This document shows, in pieces, positions 11,969-21,767 of a stretch of DNA of 64,000 nt. The DNA lies in contig CM073329.1 in NCBI GenBank assembly GCA_037043015.1, positions 12,230,648 through 12,294,647 of the forward strand, in the 5' to 3' direction. Positions within the stretch are counted from its first letter, which is position 1. The number at the start of each line of letters is the position of its first letter. A program made the translations under genes and the position numbers. Source of the DNA: Bryum argenteum. Its lineage: Eukaryota; Streptophyta; Bryopsida; Bryales; Bryaceae. The notes beneath the pieces are model-generated. The model ran no database searches. It was not told the origin of the DNA and worked only from the letters and a program-made list of their open reading frames with translations.

Positions 11969-12618
11969 GGCCCAGTTTATACTTGGGGCCCGATTGAGGG
12001 CCGGCCCAAACTCTCCAATTTTCAACCAATAGGATTGCTCGATTCTCTCAAATCGGGCCCAAGGGTTTTATACTAGGGCCGGTCCCAAGCATGAACATAT
12101 CCTACATGGCAGCTTATGTGGCAATGATTTGGCGCCAAATCTTTGGGCCTATGTGGTGTAATCGGGACAAGGTTTTCCTTGACCCGAAGATGAAACTTGG
12201 GCCCGAATGTCCACCTCCGTTGGATTCTTTCAATCCCCACCATCCATCAAAAGCTAGCAAAAGGACAAAGAATCGCAATTAACGAACTCGGAGATCGCAG
12301 AATCCGAACTGGAGAAGCATGCAAGCAAGGTCCGAAGAATGTGGCCGCTGCAGTTGGTGGCGAGATTGTCGACCCCAATCCATGTCCCGGCGGATCCCAC
12401 CGTTCTCTCACTCACCCATCCAGCCAGCCATGGCCGCTTCCACTTGGCGATCGGCTCGCCTGCCCACTCATATAAAGATCGCACTTCTCAAGAATTGGGC
12501 CTAAGGAGTTTACATGCCCCTTGGGCTGGATCCCGAAGGTCAGGCCCGATTGGAGGCTGAAAGGTGCCCAAATCAGGACCGCCTTCGGGCCGGCCCCTGT
12601 TCGTGTATAAACTCGCCC
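11969..12618. mobile_element. PIF/Harbinger-like MITE inside B copy 1
   Basis: The ends are inverted: GGCCCAGTTTATAC at the left and GTATAAACTCGCCC at the right. TAA flanks both sides (11966-11968 and 12619-12621). The 3-bp TWA duplication and the GGGC(C)-AGTTTATAC type of end are typical of PIF/Harbinger. The interior is GC-rich, with repeated GGGCCGGCCC and GGGCCC words near both ends, so the subterminal regions are also inverted. It has no transposase. B copy 3 shows the empty site with a single TAA (minus strand, 40439-40437). Confidence 0.85.
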
Positions 12619-12680
12619 TAAGACTGCTGGGAGTGAGGCAGTGAGCCGCTTGTAAAATCTACTTTGTAATTCAGTAATTC

Positions 12681-12924
12681 AGTAATTGGATGGAAATTGT
12701 GTATCTCCTTTGTTTACCGTTGAATTTATTTTTTGAAATGGATTCCAATTACAGTCTGGTTTTAGTACTTTTATTAGTGTGCTTTCACCCCATAGATGAA
12801 AATATAAATATCTTGAAAATATAAATATCTTATTCAGATCTCATACAATTTCAAAGTAGAATTGTTGTAGGGCATATGGACCAAACTATGAGTCACAAAG
12901 CCATATTTAGGTTGCATGAGAACA
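12681..12924. other. Short intergenic stretch, nothing recognised
   Basis: I see no gene or element here. 'cagtaatt' is repeated near 12675 and there is a small direct repeat 'atataaatatcttgaaa' near 12805-12830. Confidence 0.3.
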
Positions 12925-13164
12925 TAGTGTATTAGTATTAAAGTTTGATAATGTATTAGTATTAAAGTTTGATAATGTATTAGTATTAAAGTTTGATACT
13001 ATATTAGTATGAAAGTTTGATACTATATTAGTATCAAAGTTTGATAATGTATTAGTATTAAAGTTTGATACTGTATTAGTATTAAAGTTTGATACTATAT
13101 TAGTATCGAAGTTTGATATTGTATTAGTACTAAAGTTTGATAATGTATTAGTATTAAAGTTTGA
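12925..13164 (+). repeat. 24-bp minisatellite, ten units
   Basis: Ten head-to-tail units of 24 bases, each of the form TA(A/C/G/T)(T/A)..ATTAGTA..AAAGTTTGA, fill 12925-13164 exactly with no length change between units. Variants are base changes only (TAATG, TACTA, TACTG and TATTG starts). Some variants alternate, which suggests duplication of two-unit blocks. No coding role was seen. Confidence 0.95.
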
Positions 13165-13371
13165 TTACGGTATAAGGAGTAACTGAACACTACAACATAA
13201 GGAGCAATTGACCACTACAACACAAGCTAGTGTGCATGATTTGCCACTATTCTTCAACCATGATTTGCCAATATTTTTCAACCCATCTTGAACCCCATCT
13301 TGCCTAATCTACAATCAACCATACTTAACATCTTGAACCCCATCTTGCCTAATCTACAATTAACCATACTT
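13165..13371 (+). repeat. 44-bp direct repeat and flank
   Basis: The phrase 'atcttgaaccccatcttgcc' plus about 24 further bases is present twice in tandem (about 13286-13329 and 13330-13373), with one base change. The rest shows short repeats ('accactacaacac', 'catgatttgcca'). No gene was seen. Confidence 0.7.
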
Positions 13372-13530
13372 AACCTCAATTTCGTTAAAATGGCGTTATT
13401 ATGCTAAAATGGCGCTTTTTGGGGTGCTTAAAATGAGAAAAATGCTGCTGGTTTTTGTCAGAGTTTTGACATGATAGGGTAAATATTTCTTAACGACCGT
13501 TTAAGAACAACAATACTTGATGATGTCCTA
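13372..13530. mobile_element. AACCTC-family MITE, one half only
   Basis: It starts AACCTCAATTTCGTTAAAAT. It then matches, in reverse, the right half of the element at 1213-1637 (AATGGCGCTTTTTGGG..., the 'gacatgataggg' phrase and the 'gaccgtt' palindrome arm). Similarity stops near 13530 without the second end. Confidence 0.75.
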
Positions 13531-14343
13531 CAAACACACAATACTTAAACACGCAATACTTATGATATCCTACAAACACACAATACTCGGTTTAGGGTAC
13601 AAGCATATGGTTACATGAATATGGACACTAAGCTTGTCAACCTGGTATGTGGTTACATAAAAATGAATATGGACACAAAGCTTGTCAATCTGGTCCCATG
13701 GTTACATGAATATGGACACTAAGCTTGTCAATCTGGTCTCGATACTGAGGAAGTGCTTGCACCAACTTTTGCACCAACTTTTGCATGTCCCTGGTAAACA
13801 ACTCCTGCCCCTCCCTGTAGCAAGTGGAAAGCTGTTGTTTAGACAATGACAAGACATCCAACAAATCTAAACCAGATACTCGGCATCTACCCCTGTGTAT
13901 CAAACAAAAGTTATGAACCCTCGGTCCACAGCCCTGTTATCAAAACAGGACTACCCTTTTACAACAAAAGCAAAAAGGCCGAATCAAACTTTCAATCACA
14001 TCCTCTTGATGGTGCGTCAAGCGAAAGAGATGCGCTGTACCTCGCACCCAGTTGCAGTTGAGCAGCTTTGTTTTTATTTGTAAACATTGCCATATTATCC
14101 GAAAGCCGCAAGCTTGCCTGGGATTTTTTCAACCGACTACTTCGGAGGCCCAAAAAATACCAGACTAAATGAGCGAATCAAAGGAATGGAAATAACGTAC
14201 ATCGGCAATGAAAAGGTCCCGCATGTTCCACCGAGATAAGATCGTGTTCCTCCAACAGCACCTCTTTGCGCTCCTTTCTTACTCCGTTCATTATCTGGAG
14301 ATTCACCGAGGAAAAATCAGCCAACTCCGATCATCCGCAATCC

Positions 14344-14443
14344 GAACCTGCCATTCTCCAACACGCACTGCACTCACAAAAGCAAAACAAACAGAACCTG
14401 CCATTCTCCAACACGCACTGCACTCACAAAAGCAAAACAAACA
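14344..14443 (+). repeat. Two exact 50-bp tandem units
   Basis: The 50 bases starting GAACCTGCCATTCTCC (14344-14393) are repeated without change at 14394-14443. The identity implies a recent duplication. It lies in the space between the two SEC1 fossil exons. Confidence 0.95.
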
Positions 14444-14591
14444 GCATGTCTCTGGACGCTGCTTATATCCATTCGTCGGTCTCACAGGACACGCACAACA
14501 GTTCAGTAGAACATATTCCATACCTCATGAGAATACTTGTTGCCTTCCAACTCCAAAAGATCATGGCACATTGCAACATACGACCAATCAG

Positions 14592-14658
14592 CCACTTGCA
14601 ACAATCGACCACTCAACCCACTTGCAACAATCGACCACTCAACCCACTTGCAACAATC
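14592..14658 (+). repeat. 26-bp tandem repeat, 2.6 units
   Basis: The unit CCACTTGCAACAATCGACCA plus CTCAAC is present at 14592-14617 and 14618-14643, with a partial third unit to 14658. The copies are identical. Confidence 0.9.
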
Positions 14659-15337
14659 TTCTTGATGAAAATCTTAATCTTGTCACACTGACATGCAGCA
14701 CAGGGTTGCGCCTACACAAACCAACTACTCTGCCGCTGTGAGAAACGACTATGCGTGTCAGTTCACCGGGGAGTCTAGGCTGCAAGATAATAAAAGAATA
14801 ACAGTCCAAAACAGCAGTCAGAAAATTTGATCCATCGAACAAACGAAAAAATCGCCTACAGGATCTATTGATCTATCCACGATGATGAGGTCGCAGGTTT
14901 CTGATTGTGGAAAGTTGAGTAAGGATGCCTTGTACTTCATTAGCTTATCCCACGACAAAGCTGCCACCTTGGTTGGCACTAGGTCACGAGCTGCTGTGGT
15001 CGTCGATGCATCCATAACGAAGGAGAGCTCCTGAAACAAAACCGCTTGTTCCATGAGCAAGGTAACGAGAAGAGCTCCAGACCATCGAAACTACATGCAC
15101 TAATTCCAGTCGCTTCTGCCACCTCTTCTCACTCCTCAACGACCTCGATCATCGAGTTGCTGCTTTCCCTTCAAGCTCCCGCCATGGCCACTTCAAAACC
15201 CTAATCTGTTCTCTCGGCTTCTTCTACCTCTGTAAGCTATCAGAAAAGGAATGCAGCAATTGGGGTTGTGGACTTCAACAATGAAAGGCCTGTGATGCTA
15301 TAATGGAATGGAGTGCCGCATTGAGCGTGTGCACCGT

Positions 15338-15510
15338 CAATGCTCTCCCTCCCTCCGGCGATCCAGCTCTCCCTCCCTCCGGCGATCCAGCTCTCCATCC
15401 CTCCGGCGCTCCAGCTCTCCCTCCCTCCGGCGCACCAGTACTGATTCTGCGAAAACGAAAACGTCAATGCTCTCCCTCTCTCCTTCCCTCCGGCGCTCCA
15501 GTACTTATTC
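15338..15510 (+). repeat. CT-rich tandem repeat (CTCCCTCCCTCCGGCG type)
   Basis: The 24-base unit CTCCCTCCCTCCGGCGATCC plus AGCT is repeated about four times from 15345, with a further variant around 15470-15500. Both strands are open by composition only. I do not call a gene. Confidence 0.8.
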
Positions 15511-15584
15511 TGTGCAGGCTAAGTACATACTTCGAAGGCTATTTCTTATTCATCGGATGCTAGGTCTGTACTCAAACTCCACAA

Positions 15585-15695
15585 AATGCACGACCAGTCG
15601 GCGAAGGCGGCATCGGGGGATGTAACTGTTACTGTAGGCCAGCAACTGGTAATCCTAGCTAGAGCTCAGATGACCAGATCGAAGCCGTGACTCTT
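15585..15695 (+). pseudogene. Family A fragment: part of an internal exon
   Basis: 'aaaatgcacgaccagtcggc' and the following 80 bases match the minus-strand A gene at about 42255-42150, which encodes MHDQSARGPSGDGTATVG ... SSDDQIEAVT. Only this piece of the internal exon is present, and it is interrupted. It passes at once into a copy of the A-B linker. Confidence 0.6.
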
Positions 15696-15840
15696 AGTAT
15701 TGAAAAAATGAATCCTTGTGTCTTTTTTGAATTCAAGTAGACTTTGCACCTATTTTGAGTCCCAATAGTGACTAAATAAAACAAGGTTACACCAACGCAA
15801 TCAAGAATTGACCTTTGGAAGCTTAGATTATGAACTTGGT
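15696..15840 (+). repeat. A-B linker, partial copy
   Basis: The block starting TTGAAAAAATGAATCCTTG and ending 'cttagattatgaacttg' matches 10545-10690 and 19735-19880, with few differences over about 140 bases. It lies between an A fragment on the plus strand and one on the minus strand, so two rearranged pieces meet here. Confidence 0.7.
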
Positions 15841-16620
15841 GCGGTTACGTAAGCGAAGCTTGTAAGCAAAGCTTGGCACCTACCACCTGGTTGCATGACA
15901 AAACATGCTGTGAATCTAGATTATTAAATTCAACAACTAGAGTGCGAGGCAAGACAGTCAACTTGATCGACTAGAAAGACAAGTAAAAGAAATTTATTGT
16001 TCTTGAACTTTATAGTCAACTTGATCAACTAGAAAGACAAGTAAAAGGAATTTATTGTTCTTGAACTTTACAGGTTTACGTAATGGCCCAGGAGGCTGGG
16101 TTGCGGCTGCGTCCACAAGTTCCCTGCAATTGTGAACTAGAGGCTCTCGGCGTTTTCGGGCTCGGGAGATACATGCGATCAAACATTTTTTAAATTGAAC
16201 AAAACCAATCTGAAAACAAGAGTAGAGGAAAAGCACTGTGATTCAAAAGCATGAACTTCACGATCACGACGATCGCTAGTCACGGCTTTGATATGGTGAT
16301 CTGAAAGCTTGCTATCATGTCTATCTGGAAGAGCAACAGCACCAGTCACATTCTCCTTCTGATCGCGGGTTTCGCGGATGTTTCGTACAGGCACAGCATC
16401 GAGTGGAAAATTAGCAGCTACTGGGTGCTGATGATTGTCCTCATCGGGAGCTTGGGTGCTGGCGCTGGCGCTCTCCTCAGAATCCGAATCACTCTCCTTA
16501 GAATCCGTCCACTGTCCTCGTGGCACCAGACGTGTTCGAAGAACCCGTGCAATTGGCTAGGGCTGCAAACAATCAACACAATGAAAGTTTGAAATTCATA
16601 AGAAGATGAAAGTTTGAAAT
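15841..16620 (-). pseudogene. Family A copy 4, 3' half, inverted fragment
   Basis: Read on the minus strand it shows PRGQWTDSKESDSDSEESAS (about 16526 on), then APDEDNHQHPVAANFPLDAV and PVRNIRETRDQKENVT, which equals exon 3 of A copy 2. The 'cgatcgcatgtatctcccgagcc' exon and the intron before the final exon follow (down to about 15860), with 'ggtgccaagctttgc' at the far end. Exons 1 and 2 are absent. A 58-base tandem duplication (15956-16013 and 16014-16071) lies in its last intron. Confidence 0.65.
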
Positions 16621-16915
16621 TCATAAGAAGGTATGCGATGCTTTACCTTACCTCCCATGTAAGATGTGATTCATCTATGTATAGACCCAAAATGAAATCC
16701 TAAGCATCAAGGCACTTACTAAAGTTAAATCTGTCTCAAGATTACAATTTTCATTCTATTTAGTGTGGTACATCGGCAATAGATGCAGCTAATGTGATCC
16801 TTGATTGCATTTCATTCTACAAACAAGAGACACGATATGTGGTTGTAACACACATTCTAGAGTAGTTGTACTTTTTACACCTGTCCTCTTCCATGAGCGT
16901 CAAGCATTTACCTCG
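16621..16915. other. Intergenic, nothing recognised
   Basis: There is no gene or repeat that I can name in this short stretch between A copy 4 and the MITE at 16916. Confidence 0.3.
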
Positions 16916-17172
16916 ATCCCCAATTCCATTAAAATGGCATTATGTTGTTAAAATGGCACACCTCAACTTTCTGAACTGCAGTTCAAAAACCATGTGATAT
17001 AACAGAATCTGAAGGTAATATTATGGAAAATGAGTGACAATTTATATGAAGGAGTGATATTATTTAAAAATTTGTGATATTATAGAATACACCCTTCCAT
17101 GTGAGCACATATGTAAGATTTGGTGTGACAAAATGGCACATGGCATAGTGCCATTTTAACGGAATTGAGGTT
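16916..17172. mobile_element. MITE, AACCTC-family, short form
   Basis: The ends are inverted (ATCCCCAATTCCATTAAAAT and the complement of AACCTCAATTCCGTTAAAAT). CTCG flanks both sides (16912-16915 and 17173-17176), an exact 4-bp duplication. It is the reverse-oriented relative of 11625-11900, sharing the 'tttctgaactgcagttcaaa' palindrome and the 'atggcacatgg' block. Confidence 0.9.
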
Positions 17173-17670
17173 CTCGCTCAAATTTGTACTTACAACATAG
17201 AGGTAGGAGGTGCTAAAAGTCGCTAAGGGCATCATCAAGCTTTGCTTGCCAATGAGGTATGTTAATGAACACTTGACACACAAATGGAGCGTACAATGTT
17301 TGTCGAGCTTTGACGACCATTCAGAGGTTATCCGCTCAAGAAATAGCTCAATAAGCACACTTTGCACTTAGGTGAGGTGTTCACTGTGAATCTCCATTTT
17401 GTCATGAGAGTAGTAAGTAGTAAGCAAGTTAAATTAAGCGAATAGTGTTTTCAAACTTTGACCGTGAATATCACCTAAAGTATCAGCTCGTTTGATCGAT
17501 GCAATTCCGGCCGTTATTCTTTGTTTCAGAATGCGTGGGCCACTCAACCATTTATACCTCCACCAAATGGCAGTGAAGTAGAGAAAAGAGCTTGGAGGAT
17601 TCTCAAAATTGAGAGTCTCAGTTTAACAAAAATGACCATGTTAGGACATGCCTCTCAAATAAAGTTTGTC
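17173..17670. other. Intergenic before A copy 5
   Basis: No supportable gene was seen. The sequence is unrelated by eye to the promoter of the open A copies, so copy 5 lacks its exon 1 and promoter. Confidence 0.35.
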
Positions 17671-17679
17671 TTCATTATT

Positions 17680-18770
17680 AATTACGATACAAGTATCATT
17701 GCTACACCCTTTCAGTTTTGAAGTTGAAAGATTTTGAGTACATGAATCTTTCAATTAGAGAACAGAGAAGTTCATGTCCACAATGATATTTAAAAGTTCA
17801 AGCATGTTGCAAGAATTCTAATGTTTATGTTGCATGAAGAAAACTGTTCGCTACAACAACCAGATCGCAGAAGATTACATAACCTTCTTAGAGACGAGAA
17901 ACAAATGAATGATGATAGCAAGCCGGAGCAGCTCCTCTTCGAAGGATGTGCTTGTAAGCAAAGGGGACAAGAAAATGGTGGCTGTCGTAGCATCATCAGT
18001 ACATCACGAGCTGCCCTTAACGATCAGGGTCAAGCTTCTCAAGCTTCCCCGATGGGAAATGGTACTGGCGAATTTGATGCACCAGTTGACAAGGTGGCGG
18101 ACAGCATGCTCAATGAACTCCTCCACGAGTATGTTGAAAAGGTGGCAGAGAATGAGATTGCCTCCGAGTGGCCTTCGAATGACGGCGGTGTTGAAACCAA
18201 CAATGCGAATGACCGGAGAGCATCTCAAGAGCAGCAGGGCACCAACACGGTGAGTGATGCATCGACTTAAGTCGTGATGGAGAGGTTCATGCATTTGAGA
18301 TCTCAGTGCTTTCCTCTACTCTTGTTCTCAGATTTTTTGTGTTCAATTTAAACCAGGTTCGATCGCATGTATCTCCCCAGCCCGGATCAACTCCGAGAGC
18401 CTCTATCACACAGATGGGGATACTTCTGGACGCAGCCGCAACCCAGCGTGGCCAATCTGTAAAGCTCAAGAACAATAAAATTCTTCGAAGTTTAGTTTTG
18501 CTTGTTCGATCAATTTGTCTTGCTTCGCACTCTATTTTGTCAAATTTCATGATCAAAATGGGTAATTCACAACATGTTTTGTCGTGCATCTAGGTGCTAA
18601 GCTTTGCTGACGTAACCGATCATATAGAGGAGTGCTCAGGTTCCCCTTGAGAAGCGCCCGAGAGCGCCCAACCAACAAGAGAACTCCATGGAGCAGGCGA
18701 ATGATGACAACACGCTTGAGGGTGGTGGTGCCCCGACAACACGCTTGAGGGTGGTGCCCTTGGTCAAGAG
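17680..18770 (+). pseudogene. Family A copy 5, no exon 1, broken
   Basis: It begins in what is intron 1 of the family ('cgatacaagtatcattgcta'). Exon 2 text follows at about 17830 (VRYNNQIAEDYITFLETRNK) and is closed by a stop. The (L)VSKGDKKMVAVVAS segment is in another frame. From about 18075 to 18200 there is a segment not seen in other copies (VDKVADSMLNELLHEYVEKV, AENEIASEW). The EQQGTN-GTGAGTGATG exon end, the 'cgatcgcatgtatctcc' exon and the last exon (18597 on, LSFADVTDHIEE) are recognisable; the last has a small deletion that shifts the frame. Together with B copy 2, which starts 1.6 kb downstream, it is a second A-B module with a dead A and an open B. Confidence 0.65.
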
Positions 18771-18960
18771 AAGCAAACGAAGGTACAAAGAAGCAAATAA
18801 AGATAACATGCTAACAATTTGCACAACTGGAAATATTATAAGTTACTAGTATACACTCGTGTTCTCACAATGCTCAAAAAAGAATATATATATATTTAAT
18901 TAATTTGTGAGTAAGGTCCTCCTCGTCCCGATGGGTGTGCTCTCTATAAGTCTATATTAT
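18771..18960. other. Start of A-B linker, copy 2
   Basis: 'gataacatgctaacaattt' matches the sequence just after A copy 2 (10456 on). The linker is then interrupted by the pyrimidine-rich repeat at 18961-19460 and resumes at about 19690. Confidence 0.5.
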
Positions 18961-19460
18961 GTGTTCTTCAAAATCTACCCCCTATCCCGGTTTCCTTGTT
19001 GACGTCCCCTTGCTTTTTAAGATTCGTAGCATGTATTCCGTTCCCTCGTTCCTAGATTCTAGTCTTCTATTCTGATTCCCCATCCTCCAATTTTTTGTTA
19101 TTAGTTCCCTATCTCCAAACTCCTCTTTTCTGTTCCCAACCTTTGTTCCTCGTTCCCCATTACACAACTGACAACTCCCCTTCTTGGTGGCCATCATTCA
19201 TTCCCAACTCCCCATCCCAAACTCCCTTACTTAGTTCCCATCATTTGTTCCCAATTCCCCATCCGCCAACTCCCCCTTTTAGTTTCCAGCATTCATTCCT
19301 AGTTCCCATTATTCGTTCCTAGTTTTCATCATTTGTTCATCATTCCCCTCCTTCGTTCCCAATTCCCATCTTTTGTTTCTCGTTCCTAGTTTCCGCCTCA
19401 TGTAATCCCTTAATCACCCGTTCACTCCTTCTTTGCTCCCATTTTTATTTCCCACGTTCC
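18961..19460 (+). repeat. Degenerate TTCCC/CGTTCC low-complexity tract
   Basis: About 500 bases are built of TTCCC, GTTCC, ATTCC and CATTCGTTCCTAG-type words at irregular spacing, almost lacking A/G runs. The pattern is that of a worn short-period repeat. It separates two parts of the conserved A-B linker, so it was probably inserted or expanded there after the duplication. Confidence 0.6.
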
Positions 19461-20423
19461 TTGTCCCTTCGACTCCTTGTTATATTAGGATCTAATAAAC
19501 TCTTAAAAACAATAAAATATCACTTACCAAAACCCTTCAAAATCTTCAAAACTCTTCATGCGGTGTATATAGCATGGGCTTGTTACCTTTTCGTTGTCTT
19601 TTTTCAAAACTTTTTGGTAAATTCAGCTTTAAAAGGAGCTCATAGAAAATAGTAAGTCACAAAAACTTATTCTATTATAGTGTTGAGAGATTAATGTCAC
19701 ATATGTTACCGCGATATTGTTTGTTTCATTACTCCATCAATATAGAAAAAATGAATCTTTATTTCTTTTATGAAGTCAAGTAGACTTTGCACCTATTTTG
19801 AGTCCCGATAGTAACAAAATGAAACAAGATTATAACAATGAAATCAAGTATCAACCTTTGGAAGCTTAGATTATAAACTTGTTGGATTAAAACTCTTCAG
19901 TATGGGAGAGCCTTACTTAGCTATGGAGAACTTATGCTAGATTTGAACTCATTTAAGAAGCCTTGTTTTATGTAGTCAATTTCAAACAAAATTCCTTATA
20001 AATCTCTTGAAACCTTTCAACATGAGTCTGATTTTAAGTTTCCTCTTTTAAAAGGTATTCCTGACTTTACATATTACTCTTTTGTATTTATGAAAGTGAA
20101 CCATTTTAGTGTAGCCGTGTATTTATGGCACTCTTGTGGACTTGACATGTTACTATGTTGTACTAGAGCCGCCGATATTAATATTAATATATGCTCAGAG
20201 GTGATTATAAGGGCAGAAAGATTATGTAGAAACTAACAGGTTTTCAAAGTGTCTGTAGGTTACGAGAGGTTCCGAAGAGGATGAAACTTATTCTTAACTT
20301 AGGGAGGAATTTCGGCTCTGAGATTACTCACATTTTGTTCCAAATTTTAACCGTTGTTTCCCTTAAAAGTACACCGACTGAGATTATCACTTCTTACTAG
20401 CTTTTCATATTTTGTGAATCCAG
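19461..20423. other. A-B linker, copy 2, and upstream region of B copy 2
   Basis: From about 19690 on it matches 10490-11180 (the ATATTG...TTTCATTA word, 'actttgcacctattttgagt', 'atgggagagc', 'aagccttgttttatgtag', 'gaggtgatt'). Just before B, 'aggatgaaacttattctt' (about 20278) matches the same phrase at 11038 and, inverted, at about 41100. This may be a short upstream exon of B (reading RMKLILN). Its splice donor is GT only in copy 1, so I leave it open. Confidence 0.5.
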
Positions 20424-21767
20424 ACGCGAAGAACCTCAGGAGCCACACCTGCGGAGAGGACTGCTGCTGCGAACAAGCTTGTGCGGGACACTGTTGTGGA
20501 GAAGTCAGGCGGCGAGAGGTCGCGCCCGGAGCCCCGAAGGATGAACCCGCATGCTGCTGAAATCGAATCAACTGGCACAGAGGAGACTGGGGGAATTGAG
20601 AGGTCTTCCAGAGGTGAGAAGGAAGGAAGAGTCGCGGTACCTGTGGCGAAGCATATTGATAAGCGTTCCATGCCGATGATCACGGATCCTCTTCATGCGG
20701 AAGAGCCTACGAGGAATAAGCCGCTTAACGAGTCGGCTGGTGGAGAGGAGGAAGGAGTCGCGGTGCCGGTGGTGGCAAAATCTGATGAAGGAAAGGCCGA
20801 GCCCTTCAAGGGCGAGCTCACTAGTGCTCAACCTGATGCTGCAAAGACTGCGGGAATTAAGCCGCGTGACAAGTCTGGTAGAGGTGAGAAGGAAGAAATC
20901 AGCACGGAGCCGTTGGTGGAACATTCTGGTGATCGTGGCGCCAAGCTTTTCAAGGGCGACCTCACGAGTGATCAACCTGCTGCTGTGAGGACTGCAGAAA
21001 TTGAGCCGCCTGCCGAGTCTGCTAAGGAAGGACTCACCACGGTGCCGGCGGTGAAACATTCTGGTGATGGAGGCGCCAAGCGCTGCAGGGGCAAGCTTGC
21101 GAGTGCTCAACCTGCTGCTGTGAAGACTGCTGGTATTGAGCTGCTTGATAAGTCTGTTAGAGGCGAGAATGAAGGACTCACCACGGTGCCGGAGGTTGAA
21201 CATTCTGGTGATCGAGGCGCCAAGCGCTCCAAAGGCGAGCTCACGAGTGCTCAACCTGCTGCTTTGACGGGTTCGGAGATCATGGAGGATGCTAAAGTGA
21301 GGGAGCGTTCAGCCGAGCTTTCCAAGGGCGAGCTTACGATGCTTACGATGGCTCATTCTGCAGCTGTTATTAGCGCCTGGAGTGAGCCGCTTGTGAAAAT
21401 TGCTAAGGCGGGACTCGTCCAGGCACCTGCGGTGGAGCGTTCTGCTGATCGACGCGCGGAGATTTCAAAAGGGAAGCTCAAGATTGATCCTCCTATGACA
21501 GAAGAAGCGGGAATCAAGCCACTTGAGAAGACTGATGACGGGAAGATGGAAGAAAACGAAGGCGTGAATCTGGTGCACCGTAGTGCTGGTCGCTATCAAT
21601 CCAAGCGCGGGCTTAAGAAAGGTAAGCGCGGGCTTAAGAAATCCAAGCGCGGGCTTAAGAAATCCAAGCGCGGGCTTAAGAAATCCAAGCGCGGGCTCAA
21701 GGAAGCTTTTCCTACTGCTGTGAAGACAAATGACTCCTCCGGTTCGGAAGAGGGCGAGATCCGGTGA
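20424..21767 (+). CDS. Family B gene, copy 2: lysine-rich internal-repeat protein
   Basis: A single open exon of 447 codons plus stop follows an acceptor-like 'gtgaatccag' at 20423. The first in-frame ATG is at 20541 (MNPHAAEIESTGTEE); an upstream exon may supply an earlier start. After an N-terminal part shared with B copy 3, the protein has about four imperfect repeats of roughly 45 residues, each of the form (A)K-fKG-LTSAQPAA-kTAgIE--dks--ge-eglttvP-veHSGDrG (about 20805-21265). A lysine/arginine C-terminus is built of the seven-residue unit KSKRGLK, encoded by exact 21-base repeats (21600-21705), and is followed by GEEGEIR-like acidic residues. It is highly charged and probably disordered; the KRGLKKSKR tail would suit nuclear targeting or nucleic-acid binding (inference). 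No known family was recognised. Confidence 0.6.
   Translation, partial: TRRTSGATPAERTAAANKLVRDTVVEKSGGERSRPEPRRMNPHAAEIESTGTEETGGIERSSRGEKEGRVAVPVAKHIDKRSMPMITDPLHAEEPTRNKPLNESAGGEEEGVAVPVVAKSDEGKAEPFKGELTSAQPDAAKTAGIKPRDKSGRGEKEEISTEPLVEHSGDRGAKLFKGDLTSDQPAAVRTAEIEPPAESAKEGLTTVPAVKHSGDGGAKRCRGKLASAQPAAVKTAGIELLDKSVRGENEGLTTVPEVEHSGDRGAKRSKGELTSAQPAALTGSEIMEDAKVRERSAELSKGELTMLTMAHSAAVISAWSEPLVKIAKAGLVQAPAVERSADRRAEISKGKLKIDPPMTEEAGIKPLEKTDDGKMEENEGVNLVHRSAGRYQSKRGLKKGKRGLKKSKRGLKKSKRGLKKSKRGLKEAFPTAVKTNDSSGSEEGEIR

Larger units (their letters stand above)
11181..12680 (+). pseudogene. Family B copy 1, broken, carrying two MITEs
   Basis: It starts after the conserved splice-acceptor-like 'tttgtgaatccag' (ending 11180) with TRRSSGATP and then MNPHT-like text, homologous to B copies 2 and 3. 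The frame is closed early by a stop and later shifts occur. Two transposons sit inside it: an AACCTC-family MITE (11625-11900) and a PIF/Harbinger-like MITE (11969-12618). Homology to B copy 3 continues beyond the second MITE ('gactgctgggagtgag', about 12621) up to roughly 12680. With A copy 2 upstream it forms the first A-B module. Confidence 0.65.
13625..15030 (-). pseudogene. SEC1/KEULE (Sec1/Munc18) exon fossils
   Basis: On the minus strand, 15030-14860 follows an intact-looking acceptor (TTTGTTTCAG) and ends before GTAGGC. It reads DASTTTAARDLVPTKVAALS, then KYKASLLNFPQSETCDLIIV and DRSIDPV, which is the plant SEC1/KEULE block (usual form RDLVPTKLAA ... NFPQTETCELLILDRS(I/V)D). Further on, 13814-13690 reads ELFTRDMQKLVQ, ALPQYRDQIDKLSVH, matching the later KEULE block (LSTRDLQKMVQALPQYSEQIDKL). 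Here a 12-base duplication doubles KLVQ, and the DQ(I/V)DKLSVHIH segment is repeated three times (13625-13740). The exons between and around are missing or not recognisable. SM proteins act in SNARE-driven vesicle fusion; this copy cannot. It could be a retained gene corpse or exons carried in by a transposon. Confidence 0.7.

Noticed and set aside
14208-14741. 177-codon frame across the 50-bp and 26-bp tandem repeats
   Set aside because: The reading is carried by non-coding tandem repeats between two SEC1 fossil exons of the other strand.
18961-19460. TTCCC-rich tract as a telomere-like or CRISPR-like array
   Set aside because: No fixed period and no conserved unit or spacers; just a degenerate pyrimidine-rich repeat.
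20568-21254. 228-codon minus-strand frame opposite family B copy 2
   Set aside because: It mirrors the codon-biased repeats of B on the other strand; no start context or family.
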